64,000 bases of DNA from Roseomonas sp. (lineage in GTDB: Bacteria > Pseudomonadota > Alphaproteobacteria > Acetobacterales > Acetobacteraceae). Below are positions 9,564 to 18,785 of the stretch, in pieces. Position 1 is the stretch's first letter, and every line of letters begins with the position of its first letter. A model generated the notes under the pieces. The model searched no databases and was not told where the DNA came from. It saw only the letters and a list, made by a program, of their open reading frames with translations. The stretch spans positions 124,001-188,000 of the forward strand of contig JADCGF010000003.1 of NCBI GenBank assembly GCA_020249145.1, given 5' to 3'. A program made the translations under genes and the position numbers.

Positions 9564-9625
9564 GGCGGACCTCTTTCTTTATGTGCTTCGGGGATTTGGG
9601 GGCGCTGGGCGGCGCTCTGCAAGGG

Positions 9626-10555
9626 TTAATTCAGCATCAAGGCCCGGACATGCGCGGCTACGGAAGCGCCGAGGGCAGCAAGGTCATAGCCACCCTCCAG
9701 CACTGAAACCACGCGCCCCGAAGCATGGCGCGCGGCCAGCGCACAGAGTTCTTCCGTGATCCAGGTGAAATCCGCCTCCGTTAGCCGCAACTGCGCCAGC
9801 GGGTCCGCAATATGCGCGTCAAACCCCGCCGAGATGATCAGCAATTCAGGGGCGAAGGCATCCAAAGCAGGCAGCAACAACTTCTCCCACACGGCGCGAA
9901 ATGCCGCGCCATCGGCGCCGGGCGGCAGGGTGGCGTTGAAGATATTGCCCACCCCCCTTTCCTGCGGCGCGCCGGTGCCGGGGTAAAGCGGCCATTGATG
10001 GGATGATGCCAGCATCAGCGATGCGTCAGCCTCAAAACAGGCTTGCGTGCCATTGCCGTGATGCACATCGAAATCAGCGACCGCCACGCGCGCCACACCA
10101 TGCACGGCCTGAGCATGGCGCGCGGCAATGGCTGCATTGGCGAATACGCAAAACCCCATGGGCCGCGCCGGTTCGGCGTGATGGCCAGGTGGGCGAGCCG
10201 CGCAAAAAGCGTGTCGGATAGGCCCGGTGCATACCGCATCCACCGCCGCCACCGCCGCGCCGGCGCTGCGCAAGGCGGCTTCAATGCTGCCATGGGAAAG
10301 GATGGTATCGGCATCCAAAGCCACGCGGTCACCCTCGGCAGGCGCCGATTCCAATATGGCATTCAGATAGGCTTCGGGATGCACGCGCAGGATTTGTTCA
10401 TGGGTTGCGCGCGGTGCCTCGGCGCGGGGCAGGGTGCTGAAGGCTTCCGCTTCCAAGGCGCGGGTGACGGCGCGCCAACGATCCGGGCATTCCGGGTGAT
10501 GCGGGCCGGGGTCATGCGCCACACAAGCGGCATGGGTCAGGATCAGCACGCTCAT
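9626..10555 (-). CDS. Histone deacetylase-like zinc amidohydrolase
   Basis: 309-residue member of the arginase/deacetylase superfamily, which includes HDACs, acetylpolyamine amidohydrolases and AcuC. Zinc and catalytic residues are readable: RPPGHHAEPARPMGFC (catalytic His pair), VADFDVHHGNGT (Asp and His zinc ligands) and ISAGFDAHIADP (third ligand Asp). The start at 10555 gives SVLILTHAACVAHDPG, the normal family N-terminus; the open frame extends 30 codons further without support. The ATG overlaps the tusA-like stop by four bases, so the two genes are translationally coupled. The bacterial substrate is unknown; acetylated small amines or lysine are candidates. Confidence 0.9.
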   Translation of the reverse strand: MSVLILTHAACVAHDPGPHHPECPDRWRAVTRALEAEAFSTLPRAEAPRATHEQILRVHPEAYLNAILESAPAEGDRVALDADTILSHGSIEAALRSAGAAVAAVDAVCTGPIRHAFCAARPPGHHAEPARPMGFCVFANAAIAARHAQAVHGVARVAVADFDVHHGNGTQACFEADASLMLASSHQWPLYPGTGAPQERGVGNIFNATLPPGADGAAFRAVWEKLLLPALDAFAPELLIISAGFDAHIADPLAQLRLTEADFTWITEELCALAARHASGRVVSVLEGGYDLAALGASVAAHVRALMLN

Positions 10556-10791
10556 GCCGGTGGGTCGTCGCGCTTGCGGATCACGAAGCGATAGCTGCCC
10601 TGGTCTTCGGAGAACGCCACCAGCGCATGGCCGGTTTCGCGACAAAAGGCGTTGAAATCGGGAACCGAGGCCGGGTCCGTCGCCAGCACCGTCAGCCGCG
10701 TGCCGGCCGCCATGCCGCGCAAAGCCTTATTCGCCTTCAGCACCGGCAAGGGGCAGGTCAGGCCCTTCACATCCAAAATCGTCTCGCTCAT
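10552..10791 (-). CDS. TusA/SirA-family sulfur carrier protein
   Basis: 79-residue TusA-like protein. The defining motif DVKGLTCPLPVLKANKAL has the persulfide-carrying cysteine at residue 13 in CPxPxLK. The C-terminal half holds the two strands of the alpha-beta sandwich (TRLTVLATDPASVPDF). True TusA relays sulfur to TusBCD for tRNA thiouridine, while many paralogues serve molybdenum cofactor or other sulfur uses. No tusBCDE is present here. It is the first gene of a two-gene unit with the deacetylase-like gene, an association whose meaning is not evident. Confidence 0.9.
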   Translation of the reverse strand: MSETILDVKGLTCPLPVLKANKALRGMAAGTRLTVLATDPASVPDFNAFCRETGHALVAFSEDQGSYRFVIRKRDDPPA

Positions 10792-10871
10792 GCGTTCTCT
10801 TCCACCATGCCTTGCGCGTCACCGCCAGTTCAGGCTTGCGGCGCCGCGCGGGCTTGACCAAGACTAATAAC

Positions 10872-11762
10872 ATGAAACTCGGCATTGATCTGGGCGGCAC
10901 CAAGACGGAAATCGTGGCCTTGGGCGATGATGGCGCCGTGCTGCTGCGCGAACGCCGCGCGAGCCCCGCGGAATATGAGGGCGTTTTGACGAACATCGCG
11001 GGCTTGGTTTCGGAAGCCGAATCGCGGCTTGGCGCGCGCGGCAGTATCGGCATCGGCATTCCGGGCAGCCTGAGCCCTGTGACTGGCCTGGTGCGCAATG
11101 CCAATTCCCAGGCTTTGAATGGGCGCGCCTTGAAGCAGGATTTGGAAGCCCGCCTGGGGCGCGCGGTGCGCATCAGCAATGACGCGAATTGCCTGGCGAT
11201 GAGCGAGGCCGCCGATGGCGCCGGCGCGGGCTACACCACGGTTTTCGCGGTGATCATCGGCACCGGGACTGGCGCTGGCATTGTCTCGGCTGGGCGGATT
11301 CTGGATGGGCCGAATGGCACGGGCGGCGAATGGGGCCATGTGCCCCTCCCCTGGATGCGCGCGGAGGAATTTCCCGGCCCGCGCTGCTGGTGCGGCCAAC
11401 TCGGCTGCCTGGAAACCTTCCTGTCTGGCCCTGCCTTGGCGGCGGATTGCGATGGGGCGGGGGCGCGGGATGCCTCGGCCCTGCCGGCGCGGGCGGCGGG
11501 GGGCGATCAGCGCGCGGCGGCGGCGCTGGCGCGCCATGCGGATCGCCTGGCGCGCGCTTTGGCGATGATGGCAAATATCCTGGACCCGGATGTGATCGTG
11601 CTGGGCGGCGGCTTGTCCAATATGGTGCATCTTTATCGCGATGTGCCGGGGCTGATGGCGCGGCACGGCTTTGGCGATGTGGCGCGCACGCCCGTGGTGC
11701 CGGCGAAGCATGGCGATTCCTCCGGCGTTTTCGGTGCCGCGCGGCTATGGGATGCGCCATGA
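10872..11762 (+). CDS. ROK-family sugar kinase
   Basis: 296-residue ROK kinase, probably phosphorylating fructose, mannose or an amino sugar. The phosphate-binding start MKLGIDLGGTKTEIVAL and the second glycine loop VIIGTGTGAGIVSAGR are present. So is the ROK zinc motif GPRCWCGQLGCLETF (CxCGxxGCxE) with GEWGHVPLPW just before it. The start is placed at the ATG giving the canonical N-terminus; an upstream extension to 10812 is unlikely. The stop overlaps the ATG of the next membrane-protein gene (ATGA). Bacterial fructokinase (Mak type) is the nearest named match but specificity cannot be read. Confidence 0.88.
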   Translation: MKLGIDLGGTKTEIVALGDDGAVLLRERRASPAEYEGVLTNIAGLVSEAESRLGARGSIGIGIPGSLSPVTGLVRNANSQALNGRALKQDLEARLGRAVRISNDANCLAMSEAADGAGAGYTTVFAVIIGTGTGAGIVSAGRILDGPNGTGGEWGHVPLPWMRAEEFPGPRCWCGQLGCLETFLSGPALAADCDGAGARDASALPARAAGGDQRAAAALARHADRLARALAMMANILDPDVIVLGGGLSNMVHLYRDVPGLMARHGFGDVARTPVVPAKHGDSSGVFGAARLWDAP

Positions 11763-12148
11763 TGACGCGCAGTTTCAAGGCGGGCGCGGTCTATTTCCTG
11801 CTGCTCTATGTGGTTGGCTTTTTGCTGGGTGCGACGCGCGAATTGCTGCTGGCGCCGCGCTTTGGTGTGGTGGTGGCGAGTGCGATTGAGGCGATCCCCA
11901 TGCTGGCCGCCATTTTCCATTTCGCGCCGCTGGTCGCGCGCCGCTTTGCCATCCCGCCGAAATCGGGCGGGCGCATTGTTATGGGGTTGGCGGGGCTTGC
12001 CCTTTTGATTGGCGCTGAAATCGCCATGACTCGCGCCATGCGCGGCCTTTCGCCCGAGCGATGGTTGGCGCATTTCGCGCGTGTTGAAGGCGTGATCTAT
12101 GCGGCGCTACTGGCGGCCTTCGCCGCCATGCCCTGGGTAAGGCGCTAG
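11759..12148 (+). CDS. Small polytopic membrane protein, function unknown
   Basis: 129-residue protein with four hydrophobic stretches: AVYFLLLYVVGFLLG, VVVASAIEAIPMLAAIF, IVMGLAGLALLIGAEIA and GVIYAALLAAFAAMPW. Short basic loops lie between them. An RE pair after the first segment (TRELLLAPRFG) recurs in uncharacterised alphaproteobacterial proteins as I recall them. The start codon overlaps the ROK kinase stop by four bases, and dinB begins four bases after its stop, so all three are probably co-transcribed. No family name can be supported. Confidence 0.72.
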   Translation: MMTRSFKAGAVYFLLLYVVGFLLGATRELLLAPRFGVVVASAIEAIPMLAAIFHFAPLVARRFAIPPKSGGRIVMGLAGLALLIGAEIAMTRAMRGLSPERWLAHFARVEGVIYAALLAAFAAMPWVRR

Positions 12149-12151
12149 CCT

Positions 12152-13447
12152 ATGCCCGCCCTTTGCCGCGATTGCTTCCATCACGTGGTGGAGGATTTCA
12201 CGCGCTGTCCGGCCTGCGCTTCCCGTCGCGTGATCGCCCACCCTGATCTGTTCCGGCTGACAGTGGCGCATATTGATTGTGATGCCTTCTATGCCTCGGT
12301 CGAAAAGCGGGACCAGCCGGAATTGGCGACGCGCCCCGTGATTGTGGGCGGCGGCACACGCGGTGTGGTCGCGGCTTGCTGCTATATCGCAAGGCTTTCG
12401 GGGGTGCGCAGCGCCATGCCCATGTTCAAGGCGCGCGCCGCTTGTCCCGATGCGGTGGTGATCAAGCCTGATATCGCCAAATACGCCCGCGAAGGGGCGC
12501 GCATCCGCGTCATGATGGAAGCACTCACCCCCCTGGTTCAGCCGCTTTCGATTGATGAGGCCGTGCTTGATTTGCGCGGGACAGAGGCGCTGCATAACGC
12601 GCCCCCCGCCGCGGTGCTGGCGCGTTTCGCCCAGAACGTAGAACGCGAAGTGGGCGTCACGGTATCGGTTGGGTTGGCTGCCAATAGGCTGATGGCGAAG
12701 CTCGCCGCCGAACGCGACAAGCCACGGGGCTTTGCGGTGATTGGTGCGCAGGAAGCCGCCGCTTGGTTGGCACCGCAATCCGTCGCCGTGCTGCCGGGGG
12801 TAGGGCCGGCCATGGCGAAGCGGCTCTCGGCGGCAGGTTTCGTGCGCCTTGGGCAATTGGCCGCTTTGGATGCGCGCGCGGCATTGGCGCGCTTTGGGTC
12901 GGATGGCCCGGCCCTGGTGGCCCGCGCGCGCGGCGAGGATGATCGCCCGGTCAACCCAAGCCGAGAGACCAAAAGCATCAGCGCCGAGACCACTTTTGAT
13001 ACCGATATCGCGGCACTGGCGGCGCTTGAAGCGCCGCTTTGGCGGCTTTGCGAAAAGCTCGCGCGCAGGCTCAAGGAAAAAGGCTTTGCTGCGGGCGGCG
13101 TGGTGCTCAAGTTGAAAAGTGCCGATTTCGCGCTGCGCACCCGGTCTCAACGCTTGGCGGAGCCAAGCCTTTTGCCGGAGGTGATTTTCGCCGCTGCCCG
13201 GCCATTATTACAACGGGAAGCGGATGGCACGGCCTTTCGCCTGATTGGCATTGGCGCCCAGCCCCTGGCGCCGGCGGATCAGGCGGATCGCGGCGATTTG
13301 GCGGATCCGGAGGCACCGCGCCGGGCTGCGCGCCGGAAAGCAATGGAGGCTTTGCGGTCGCGCTTTGGTGAGGATGCAGTCGTCTCCGGGCGCGGTTTTA
13401 GGGCGAAACCAGCGCCGGAAGTCGAACCGGGAAAGAAGGAAAATTAA
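12152..13447 (+). CDS. dinB: DNA polymerase IV with N-terminal zinc ribbon
   Basis: Y-family translesion polymerase, 431 residues. Catalytic motifs are VAHIDCDAFYASVEKRD (metal Asp and steric-gate region) and PLSIDEAVLDL (SIDE acidic pair). They are followed by VSVGLAANRLMAKLAAERDKPRG and the helix-hairpin-helix LPGVGPAMAKRLSAAG. Before the palm lies a CxxC-N10-CxxC zinc ribbon at residues 5-22, a known extra in alphaproteobacterial DinB. A clear clamp-binding peptide is not obvious near the C-terminus. No LexA-type GTTC-N7-GTTC box was found upstream, and expression may follow the ROK kinase gene. Confidence 0.93.
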   Translation: MPALCRDCFHHVVEDFTRCPACASRRVIAHPDLFRLTVAHIDCDAFYASVEKRDQPELATRPVIVGGGTRGVVAACCYIARLSGVRSAMPMFKARAACPDAVVIKPDIAKYAREGARIRVMMEALTPLVQPLSIDEAVLDLRGTEALHNAPPAAVLARFAQNVEREVGVTVSVGLAANRLMAKLAAERDKPRGFAVIGAQEAAAWLAPQSVAVLPGVGPAMAKRLSAAGFVRLGQLAALDARAALARFGSDGPALVARARGEDDRPVNPSRETKSISAETTFDTDIAALAALEAPLWRLCEKLARRLKEKGFAAGGVVLKLKSADFALRTRSQRLAEPSLLPEVIFAAARPLLQREADGTAFRLIGIGAQPLAPADQADRGDLADPEAPRRAARRKAMEALRSRFGEDAVVSGRGFRAKPAPEVEPGKKEN

Positions 13448-13450
13448 GGA

Positions 13451-14242
13451 TCAGCGGCGCGGCTGCGCCTGCGCCACTTCTTCAAAGCCCCGGACATCAT
13501 CCGGGCGGAGCGAACGCGCATTGGCCAGCACCGGGCCGCCCGGTCGGGGGGTAGAGGCGGTGCGCATGTAGCCATTATCCGGACGGTCATAGATGAAGCC
13601 CTGGATGGGATAAATGCGCCCCAGGCTTTCCTGGTCCCGCCCGACCTGTACCCGCACCGATGACCAGTCATTGTTCAAGGACACATCAATCACCGAGACA
13701 TCCTGCATGATTGAACCGCGGCGAATGCCGGGCCCAGACCAATTCGCGTGATGGATCAGGATTTCGCGCGCGCTGATCACTTCCTGCACCACCGCGACAT
13801 GGCCGGAACGCATTTGCCCGGTGCGGGCAAATGCCAGGATGGCCCCAGCTTCCGGCGCATGACCGCGCGCATAAAGCCCGGCGGCGTTGTGCCACCAATC
13901 GCCGCCATTGCCGCGAATGGCCATGCCGGTCGCTTGGCGTACATAAGGCACACAGGAAATGCCGCTTGGATTGGCATGGGCAATGCGCTGCGCTTGCGTC
14001 TGTTGCGGGCGCGCGCGCTGGGCCGCCTGATTGGTGCTGACGCGCTGCGCTTGAACCGCGGCTGGACGAGAGGCCTGAGGATTTGCTTGGGCTTGATTGG
14101 CGGGCCGCGCCGTAGCGGGCTTGGCAGCCTGCTGACGCTGGGCGGCGGGCTGCGGGTTTGGTTGGCTGGCCATGCTATGGCCCGACACCAAGGAGAAACC
14201 AAGGGCGACAAACGCGGTCGCGACAAGCCTTCCTGTCTTCAT
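13451..14242 (-). CDS. Secreted CHAP-domain amidase/peptidase
   Basis: 263-residue exported protein. The start at 14242 gives MKTGRLVATAFVALGFSLVS followed by SMAS, a signal peptide; longer starts up to 14470 precede it with non-signal sequence. Residues about 26-95 are a low-complexity Gln/Ala/Pro linker. The CHAP domain follows, with the catalytic Cys in GISCVPYVRQATG, the His in MRSGHVAVVQEV and a later Asn/His cluster (LIHHANWSG). CHAP enzymes cut peptidoglycan peptides or amides. The gene is convergent with dinB (3 bp apart) and has a long upstream region. Confidence 0.87.
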   Translation of the reverse strand: MKTGRLVATAFVALGFSLVSGHSMASQPNPQPAAQRQQAAKPATARPANQAQANPQASRPAAVQAQRVSTNQAAQRARPQQTQAQRIAHANPSGISCVPYVRQATGMAIRGNGGDWWHNAAGLYARGHAPEAGAILAFARTGQMRSGHVAVVQEVISAREILIHHANWSGPGIRRGSIMQDVSVIDVSLNNDWSSVRVQVGRDQESLGRIYPIQGFIYDRPDNGYMRTASTPRPGGPVLANARSLRPDDVRGFEEVAQAQPRR

Positions 14243-14623
14243 CGTCTGAATTGAGCCCCCTATTATTCTTGACGCCATTGCATTGTGGAGCGGAGGTAAG
14301 CCGGTGGGGCTGGCCTGAACAAGTCCGCAGGCTGTAACTTGGTGAAACTTGGCGTGATTAGCCGAAAGCGGCTGTTGAAAAACGACGATTATAGGAAATT
14401 GTTCTGAGACTTTTGGCGAAAATGGGGCGAGGTCACAGTGTGGTGACTTTCTTGCCACGGTCATTTCCATGATTCGCTATCCGGCTTTCGGATCTGGGCA
14501 GCCCCGGATTTCCACGAAAAGCCGGCGGAGCGGTTCAGGATTTAGGAACAAAAACCGAAATTGAGTGCGGCGATGTTGAGCGCCGAGCCAGCATCCGGCG
14601 GTGCTTCAGCGGTGCCCCAAATG
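14243..14623. other. Non-coding region upstream of the CHAP gene
   Basis: About 380 bases between the CHAP start and the chemoreceptor terminator, with no supportable gene. On the minus strand a perfect TATAAT lies at 14393-14388, about 145 bases before the CHAP ATG, but no convincing -35 sits 16-18 bases above it. The strand is AT-richer here than in the flanking genes, as expected of a promoter region. Confidence 0.4.
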
Positions 14624-14658
14624 AAAAGCGGCGGCCCCTCGCAGGACCGCCGCTCTTT
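14624..14658 (-). terminator. Rho-independent terminator of the chemoreceptor gene
   Basis: Perfect 8-bp stem AGCGGCGG / CCGCCGCT around a 12-base loop, flanked by AAAA on the left and CTTTG on the right. Read on the minus strand it follows the chemoreceptor stop by about 20 bases and ends in TTTT. Confidence 0.65.
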
Positions 14659-14679
14659 GTTTGGCGCAATAAGGCCGTA

Positions 14680-16356
14680 TCAGGCCGCTTGCAGCCGCTT
14701 GATCAGTGCCTGGGTCGCTTCGCGCAGCTGCACCGCTTCTTCGGCCACGGTGCGGCTTGCGTTCGTGATGCTGCCCATAGCCTTGCCGGACTCCTCCGCC
14801 ATGCCAGACACGCGGCCGATGGAACCTTCCAGCCCATCCACCGCCTGTGCGGCATTGCGCAGGCTGGAAGCGATTTCCGCTGTGGTGGCGGATTGTTCTT
14901 CCACCGCCGCAGCGATGGCCGTGTTTTCGCCATCCAACTGGCTGATGCGCGACACGATATCGCCGATGACATTTACGACATCGCCGATGATGTTCTGCAT
15001 CGCGCCGATTTCGGTCTGGATGCTTTCCGTCGCCTTGGCCGATTGCGCGGCCAGGTTCTTCACCTCAGAAGCCACCACCGCGAAGCCCTTGCCAGCCTCA
15101 CCGGCACGTGCCGATTCGATCGTGGCATTGAGCGCCAGCAGATTGGTCTGCGCGGCGATGGTGCCGATCAGCCCCGTGACATCATTGATGCGCACGGATG
15201 CCGCATTCAGCCCATCCACCAGGCTGCTGACACGATCCGCCTGTTCCGCCGCACCGCGCGCGGTCTGCGCCACGGCGGTTACGCGGTTGGAGACTTCGGA
15301 AATCGCAACCGTCAGTTCCTCAGCCGCGGCGGAGACGGATTGGATGCCGTGATTGGCTTCCGTTCCCTCATTCGCGGCAGAGCGTGCCTGGGCCAGTGTG
15401 GCATCGGTAACAGAGGCTACCTTGGTGCCTTCCTGCACCAGCATCGAGGTGCTTTCCGAGAGCGTGCTGACCGATTGGCCAACAGCGCGGTCCAGATCGC
15501 CCGCAATGCTTTGGATGGCAGCGCGGCGCGCGGCTTCCATTTCCGCCCCGCGGGTCGCTTCCGTGGCGCGCAGCTTTTCGGCTTCCACCAAGCCTTCGCG
15601 GAAGACGGTGGCGGCACGCGCCATTTCGCCCACCTCGTCCTGGCGTTCCGTGCCAAGGAATTCCTTGGAGAGATCACCCTTCGACATGCTTTCCATGCCG
15701 GCGGAAAGTGTTCCAAGCGGACGCGTCACGCGGGCCACCACCACCCAGCCGGCAACGATCAGCGCGGCGAGCGAGAACAGCCCCATCAGCGCGATGATCA
15801 GCGTTACCTGGGTCACGGAAGTCACCTCATTGGCAACCTTTTCATTCGTTTCGGCCACGATGGTATCCATCATGCCACCAATCGATTCCGTGAAGGGGTC
15901 AATCGCCTGGTAGAGCCGTTCCTTGATGAGCTTTTCAAGCTCCGCGCTATTCTTCGCGGCCGCAATGCGCACAAGGTCCTGCGTGACCTGTTCCGCCGGG
16001 GCGCGGCGTTCGCGCGCTTGCGCGAAGGCTTCCTGCACTGAAGGCGGCAATTCGGCGCGCACTAGGGCGTTCCAGGCGCGGTCAATATTCTTTACCGCAT
16101 CGGCAAGGCTGGCTGCGCCTTCTTCCCAGGTGAAATTGCCATTGCGGATCTTGTGGGACGCATCCACCACAAACACCGCATAGGCATCCGACAAGGCCTT
16201 CAATTGAATCAGCGGCGCCACGGCATTCGCCTTGATTTCGGTGAAGCTCTGCGCGTTATGGCGCATGGAAACCCAGGCATAGATGGCGGCGCCGGCATTG
16301 ACCGTCCCGATCATCATGAGAATGGTGAGCAAAAGAGGGGCAATTCTGATACGCAT
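14680..16356 (-). CDS. Methyl-accepting chemotaxis protein
   Basis: 558-residue transducer. A first membrane segment (residues 5-30, [18 protein letters not shown]) is followed by a periplasmic four-helix-type sensor of about 150 residues and a second membrane segment near 180-205 ([20 protein letters not shown]). A HAMP linker comes next, then the signalling domain. The hairpin tip is readable as [18 protein letters not shown], then [15 protein letters not shown]. There is no C-terminal CheR-docking pentapeptide. Start choice: AAGGAG about 11 bases before the ATG at 16356; 15 upstream codons lack support. No che genes are nearby. The ligand is unknown. Confidence 0.95.
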   Translation of the reverse strand: MRIRIAPLLLTILMMIGTVNAGAAIYAWVSMRHNAQSFTEIKANAVAPLIQLKALSDAYAVFVVDASHKIRNGNFTWEEGAASLADAVKNIDRAWNALVRAELPPSVQEAFAQARERRAPAEQVTQDLVRIAAAKNSAELEKLIKERLYQAIDPFTESIGGMMDTIVAETNEKVANEVTSVTQVTLIIALMGLFSLAALIVAGWVVVARVTRPLGTLSAGMESMSKGDLSKEFLGTERQDEVGEMARAATVFREGLVEAEKLRATEATRGAEMEAARRAAIQSIAGDLDRAVGQSVSTLSESTSMLVQEGTKVASVTDATLAQARSAANEGTEANHGIQSVSAAAEELTVAISEVSNRVTAVAQTARGAAEQADRVSSLVDGLNAASVRINDVTGLIGTIAAQTNLLALNATIESARAGEAGKGFAVVASEVKNLAAQSAKATESIQTEIGAMQNIIGDVVNVIGDIVSRISQLDGENTAIAAAVEEQSATTAEIASSLRNAAQAVDGLEGSIGRVSGMAEESGKAMGSITNASRTVAEEAVQLREATQALIKRLQAA

Positions 16357-16685
16357 TGTTTGGCGTACTCCTTTCTTGAGACCGGGCCATTGTGCAGGCA
16401 CTGTCCTTGCTGAAAGGTGACCAGGGGTGTTGATGCACGAAAAACTTTTGCTGGTTTAGGTTAAGGAAAAACTTTACAGCGCATCGCCTCGGCGCCGAGT
16501 GCTGCCCATTTTCGCGGCGCCCGATTACCCAAAGCTTAAGCCGGTACGGAGGCTGACATGAAGCGCTTCTGCTGGCCGGCCAGGGCATAGGGGCAGAATG
16601 CCCCTTACGCGATCAATTGGCGCAATCTTGAACGGAACGCGTCAGATAAAAGGTAACGTTTCAGCGGTTTCCAGCCATCATGAAG
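16357..16685. other. Non-coding region upstream of the chemoreceptor gene
   Basis: 329 bases without a supportable gene. On the minus strand TAAAGTTT at 16476-16469 equals the -35 half of a flagellar sigma-28 promoter, but the expected GCCGATAA-like -10 is missing. A 10-codon open frame at 16558-16590 has a good GGAGG but no further support. Confidence 0.4.
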
Positions 16686-17594
16686 TTATGATGGCGTAAA
16701 GTAATGCGGATTGGACCAGGCGCGCTTGCCGGCCGCATCCGCCACCACAATGCGCGCAAAGCCACCATTGCGCAGCTTCGCAAGTGGCAGCACGGCCCGG
16801 GTCTGCAGGGGTGCCACGGATTGCGCGGCGGATGATCCGCGCCCCAGCACCATGATGCTGGACGCTGGGCTGCACTGCACCTCCACGCTGTCTTCGGCCC
16901 AAAGAATGCCTTCGATACGCGGGCCTTGGCTGGCGTAGAAATGCCCGGCCTTCAGCGCGGCCAGCAGCGCTTCGGGTTCATTTTCGGCAGCCTTCACCAT
17001 GACCCAGCCGCCGAACCAATCCTCACAGGCGAAATGCGCGTCATCCACTGCAATCAGGGAGACACGCCTTCCATCGGCCAGCAGCCGATCCGCCAGAAAC
17101 GCCCCGCCGCCGCGATCCGTCCGTACCTGGCTGGTATGGTTGTAAATCTCCACGGCGTGCGCAGCCCCGATGCTATGGCCATCTTCCGCTGTCAGCCCAT
17201 ACCAGCCGGGATGAGCAATGGCGACAAAGGCGCCGGCTTCGGCGCAGCGTTGCGCGAGCGCGGCGCCGCTTTCCCCTGGCGTGGTTGGCGCGAAATCAAG
17301 CGGCAGGCCGACCGCCAGGATATGCCAAATCTCACCGAGCGCGGTCGCCGGCGCATGCACTTCAGCGCCCAACAGCGTGGTAAAGCCGGGCGTGCGAAAG
17401 CCGCGTGTATCCACAATGGGAAAGCCATAGCGCGCCATGAAATGATCGGTCAGTGCCATGAAATCATAGCCGCCACGGCGATAGGTTTCCGCCACATCTT
17501 CTGGCGTGCGCTGGCCGTCGGAGCGGTTGGAATGGGTGTGGATATTGCCCTTGAGGAAGCGCCCGGGCGCGGCGAAGACGGGATCAAGCTGCAT
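16686..17594 (-). CDS. PHP-domain metal-dependent phosphoesterase
   Basis: 302-residue protein of the polymerase-and-histidinol-phosphatase fold. Metal-binding signatures run in order: NIHTHSNRSDGQRTPED, ALTDHFM, AEVHAP, AIAHPGWYGL and AVDDAHF. These supply the expected His/Asp/Glu ligands of a trinuclear site. Residues after about 230 form an extra beta-rich domain (IMVLGRGSSA, AVLPLAKLRNGG), seen in PHP proteins often labelled carbohydrate phosphoesterases. Known relatives include RnaseAM/TrpH and histidinol phosphatase; the substrate here is not readable. It stands alone and is divergent from the ATP-grasp gene. Confidence 0.85.
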   Translation of the reverse strand: MQLDPVFAAPGRFLKGNIHTHSNRSDGQRTPEDVAETYRRGGYDFMALTDHFMARYGFPIVDTRGFRTPGFTTLLGAEVHAPATALGEIWHILAVGLPLDFAPTTPGESGAALAQRCAEAGAFVAIAHPGWYGLTAEDGHSIGAAHAVEIYNHTSQVRTDRGGGAFLADRLLADGRRVSLIAVDDAHFACEDWFGGWVMVKAAENEPEALLAALKAGHFYASQGPRIEGILWAEDSVEVQCSPASSIMVLGRGSSAAQSVAPLQTRAVLPLAKLRNGGFARIVVADAAGKRAWSNPHYFTPS

Positions 17595-17815
17595 GGGCGC
17601 CTCTGCTGGCAGTTGGGTTTGGATTTTTCTAAAGCCTAAATGTGGACGGGGGAATTGCGCGCGCCTTGGGGGGAAGGGGCATCTCCCCGTATGGCGGGCG
17701 GGGGTGAGAATTTCCCTAATTCACGGCCCAGAAAGCAGAATAATCTTTCTTTTTTTGGGCCACTTGCGTCGCGCCAAAGACAGGACTTTCTCTTGTGAAA
17801 TCTTGGAGTAGCCGC

Positions 17816-18772
17816 ATGTCGAAAATCTTCGTCATTCATGAAAACGACGCCTGGGTTGAGCCATTGCGCGCGGCCTTTGCCCGCCTTGGCACCGCCTATG
17901 AGGAATGGTTCCTGGATGAGGGCGCGCTGGACCTGACCACGGCGCCGCCCGAGGGCGTTTTCTACAATCGCATGAGTGCATCTTCCCACACGCGCGGGCA
18001 CACCTATGCCCCCGAATATGCCGGCGCGGTGATTGAGCATTTGGAACGCCATGGCCGCCTTGTGGTGAATGGCCGGCGCGCCTTGCAATTGGAACTCTCC
18101 AAGGTGGCGCAATATGCCGCGCTGGCGGGGTTTGATATCCCAACACCGCCGACCATTGCCGTGGTGGGCACGCAGCATCTTGCAGCGGCGGCGGAAAAGC
18201 TCGGCTTTCCGGTTATTTTGAAACACAACCGCGCCGGCAAGGGGCTTGGGGTGCAATTGATCCTGAGCCAAGCGGCGTTGCGCGAAGCGGTGGCGAAGAT
18301 TGCGGCAGACCCGGACCCCTTCGCCGCGCCACGGGATGGGGTGTGGCTGGTGCAGCGCTATATCGAAGCGCCGGAGCCCTTCATCACGCGGGCTGAATTC
18401 ATCAATGGCAAATTCCTTTACGCCGTGCGCGTGGATACATCGGAAGGGTTCGAATTATGCCCGGCGGATGTCTGCGCCATTGAACATGGCGCGGTGTGCC
18501 CCGCCGTGGCGCCGGGGGAGAAATTCCGCATCATTGAAGGCTTCACCCACCCCCTGCTGCCGTGCATGGAAGGTTTTCTGCGCGCCAATGGCGTGGGCGT
18601 GGGCGCGATTGAATTCATCACGGATCGTGCGGGAAATACCTTCGCTTATGATGTGAATACCAACACGAATTACAACAGCGAAGCGGAAGCCCGCGCCGGG
18701 CAATCAGGCATGGGCGCCATTGCGCAATTCCTGACGGGTTTGCTGCAACAGGAGCAAGCCAAGGCGGCCTGA
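17816..18772 (+). CDS. RimK-like ATP-grasp ligase
   Basis: 318-residue ATP-grasp enzyme of the type that joins an acid to an amine using ATP. The N-terminal domain begins SKIFVIHENDAW. The ATP-grasp core shows LGFPVILKHNRAGKGLGVQL (lysine and glycine loop), WLVQRYIE and the metal-binding end FAYDVNTNTNYN (D-x-N-x-N-x-N). The start at 17816 is preceded by GGAG; a longer frame from 17795 is less likely. It is not clustered with a ribosomal-protein or peptide pathway, so substrates are unknown. The closest families are alpha-L-glutamate ligases and D-Ala-D-Ala ligase relatives. Confidence 0.85.
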   Translation: MSKIFVIHENDAWVEPLRAAFARLGTAYEEWFLDEGALDLTTAPPEGVFYNRMSASSHTRGHTYAPEYAGAVIEHLERHGRLVVNGRRALQLELSKVAQYAALAGFDIPTPPTIAVVGTQHLAAAAEKLGFPVILKHNRAGKGLGVQLILSQAALREAVAKIAADPDPFAAPRDGVWLVQRYIEAPEPFITRAEFINGKFLYAVRVDTSEGFELCPADVCAIEHGAVCPAVAPGEKFRIIEGFTHPLLPCMEGFLRANGVGVGAIEFITDRAGNTFAYDVNTNTNYNSEAEARAGQSGMGAIAQFLTGLLQQEQAKAA

Positions 18773-18785
18773 AGGCGGATTGCCG

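Noticed and set aside
16469..16476. TAAAGTTT resembling the -35 half of a sigma-28 promoter before the chemoreceptor
   Set aside because: No GCCGATAA-like -10 lies 10-12 bases downstream; too little for a call.
16558..16590. Ten-codon frame (MKRFCWPARA) with a GGAGG in front
   Set aside because: Could be a leader peptide but no attenuator hairpin or downstream same-strand gene supports it.
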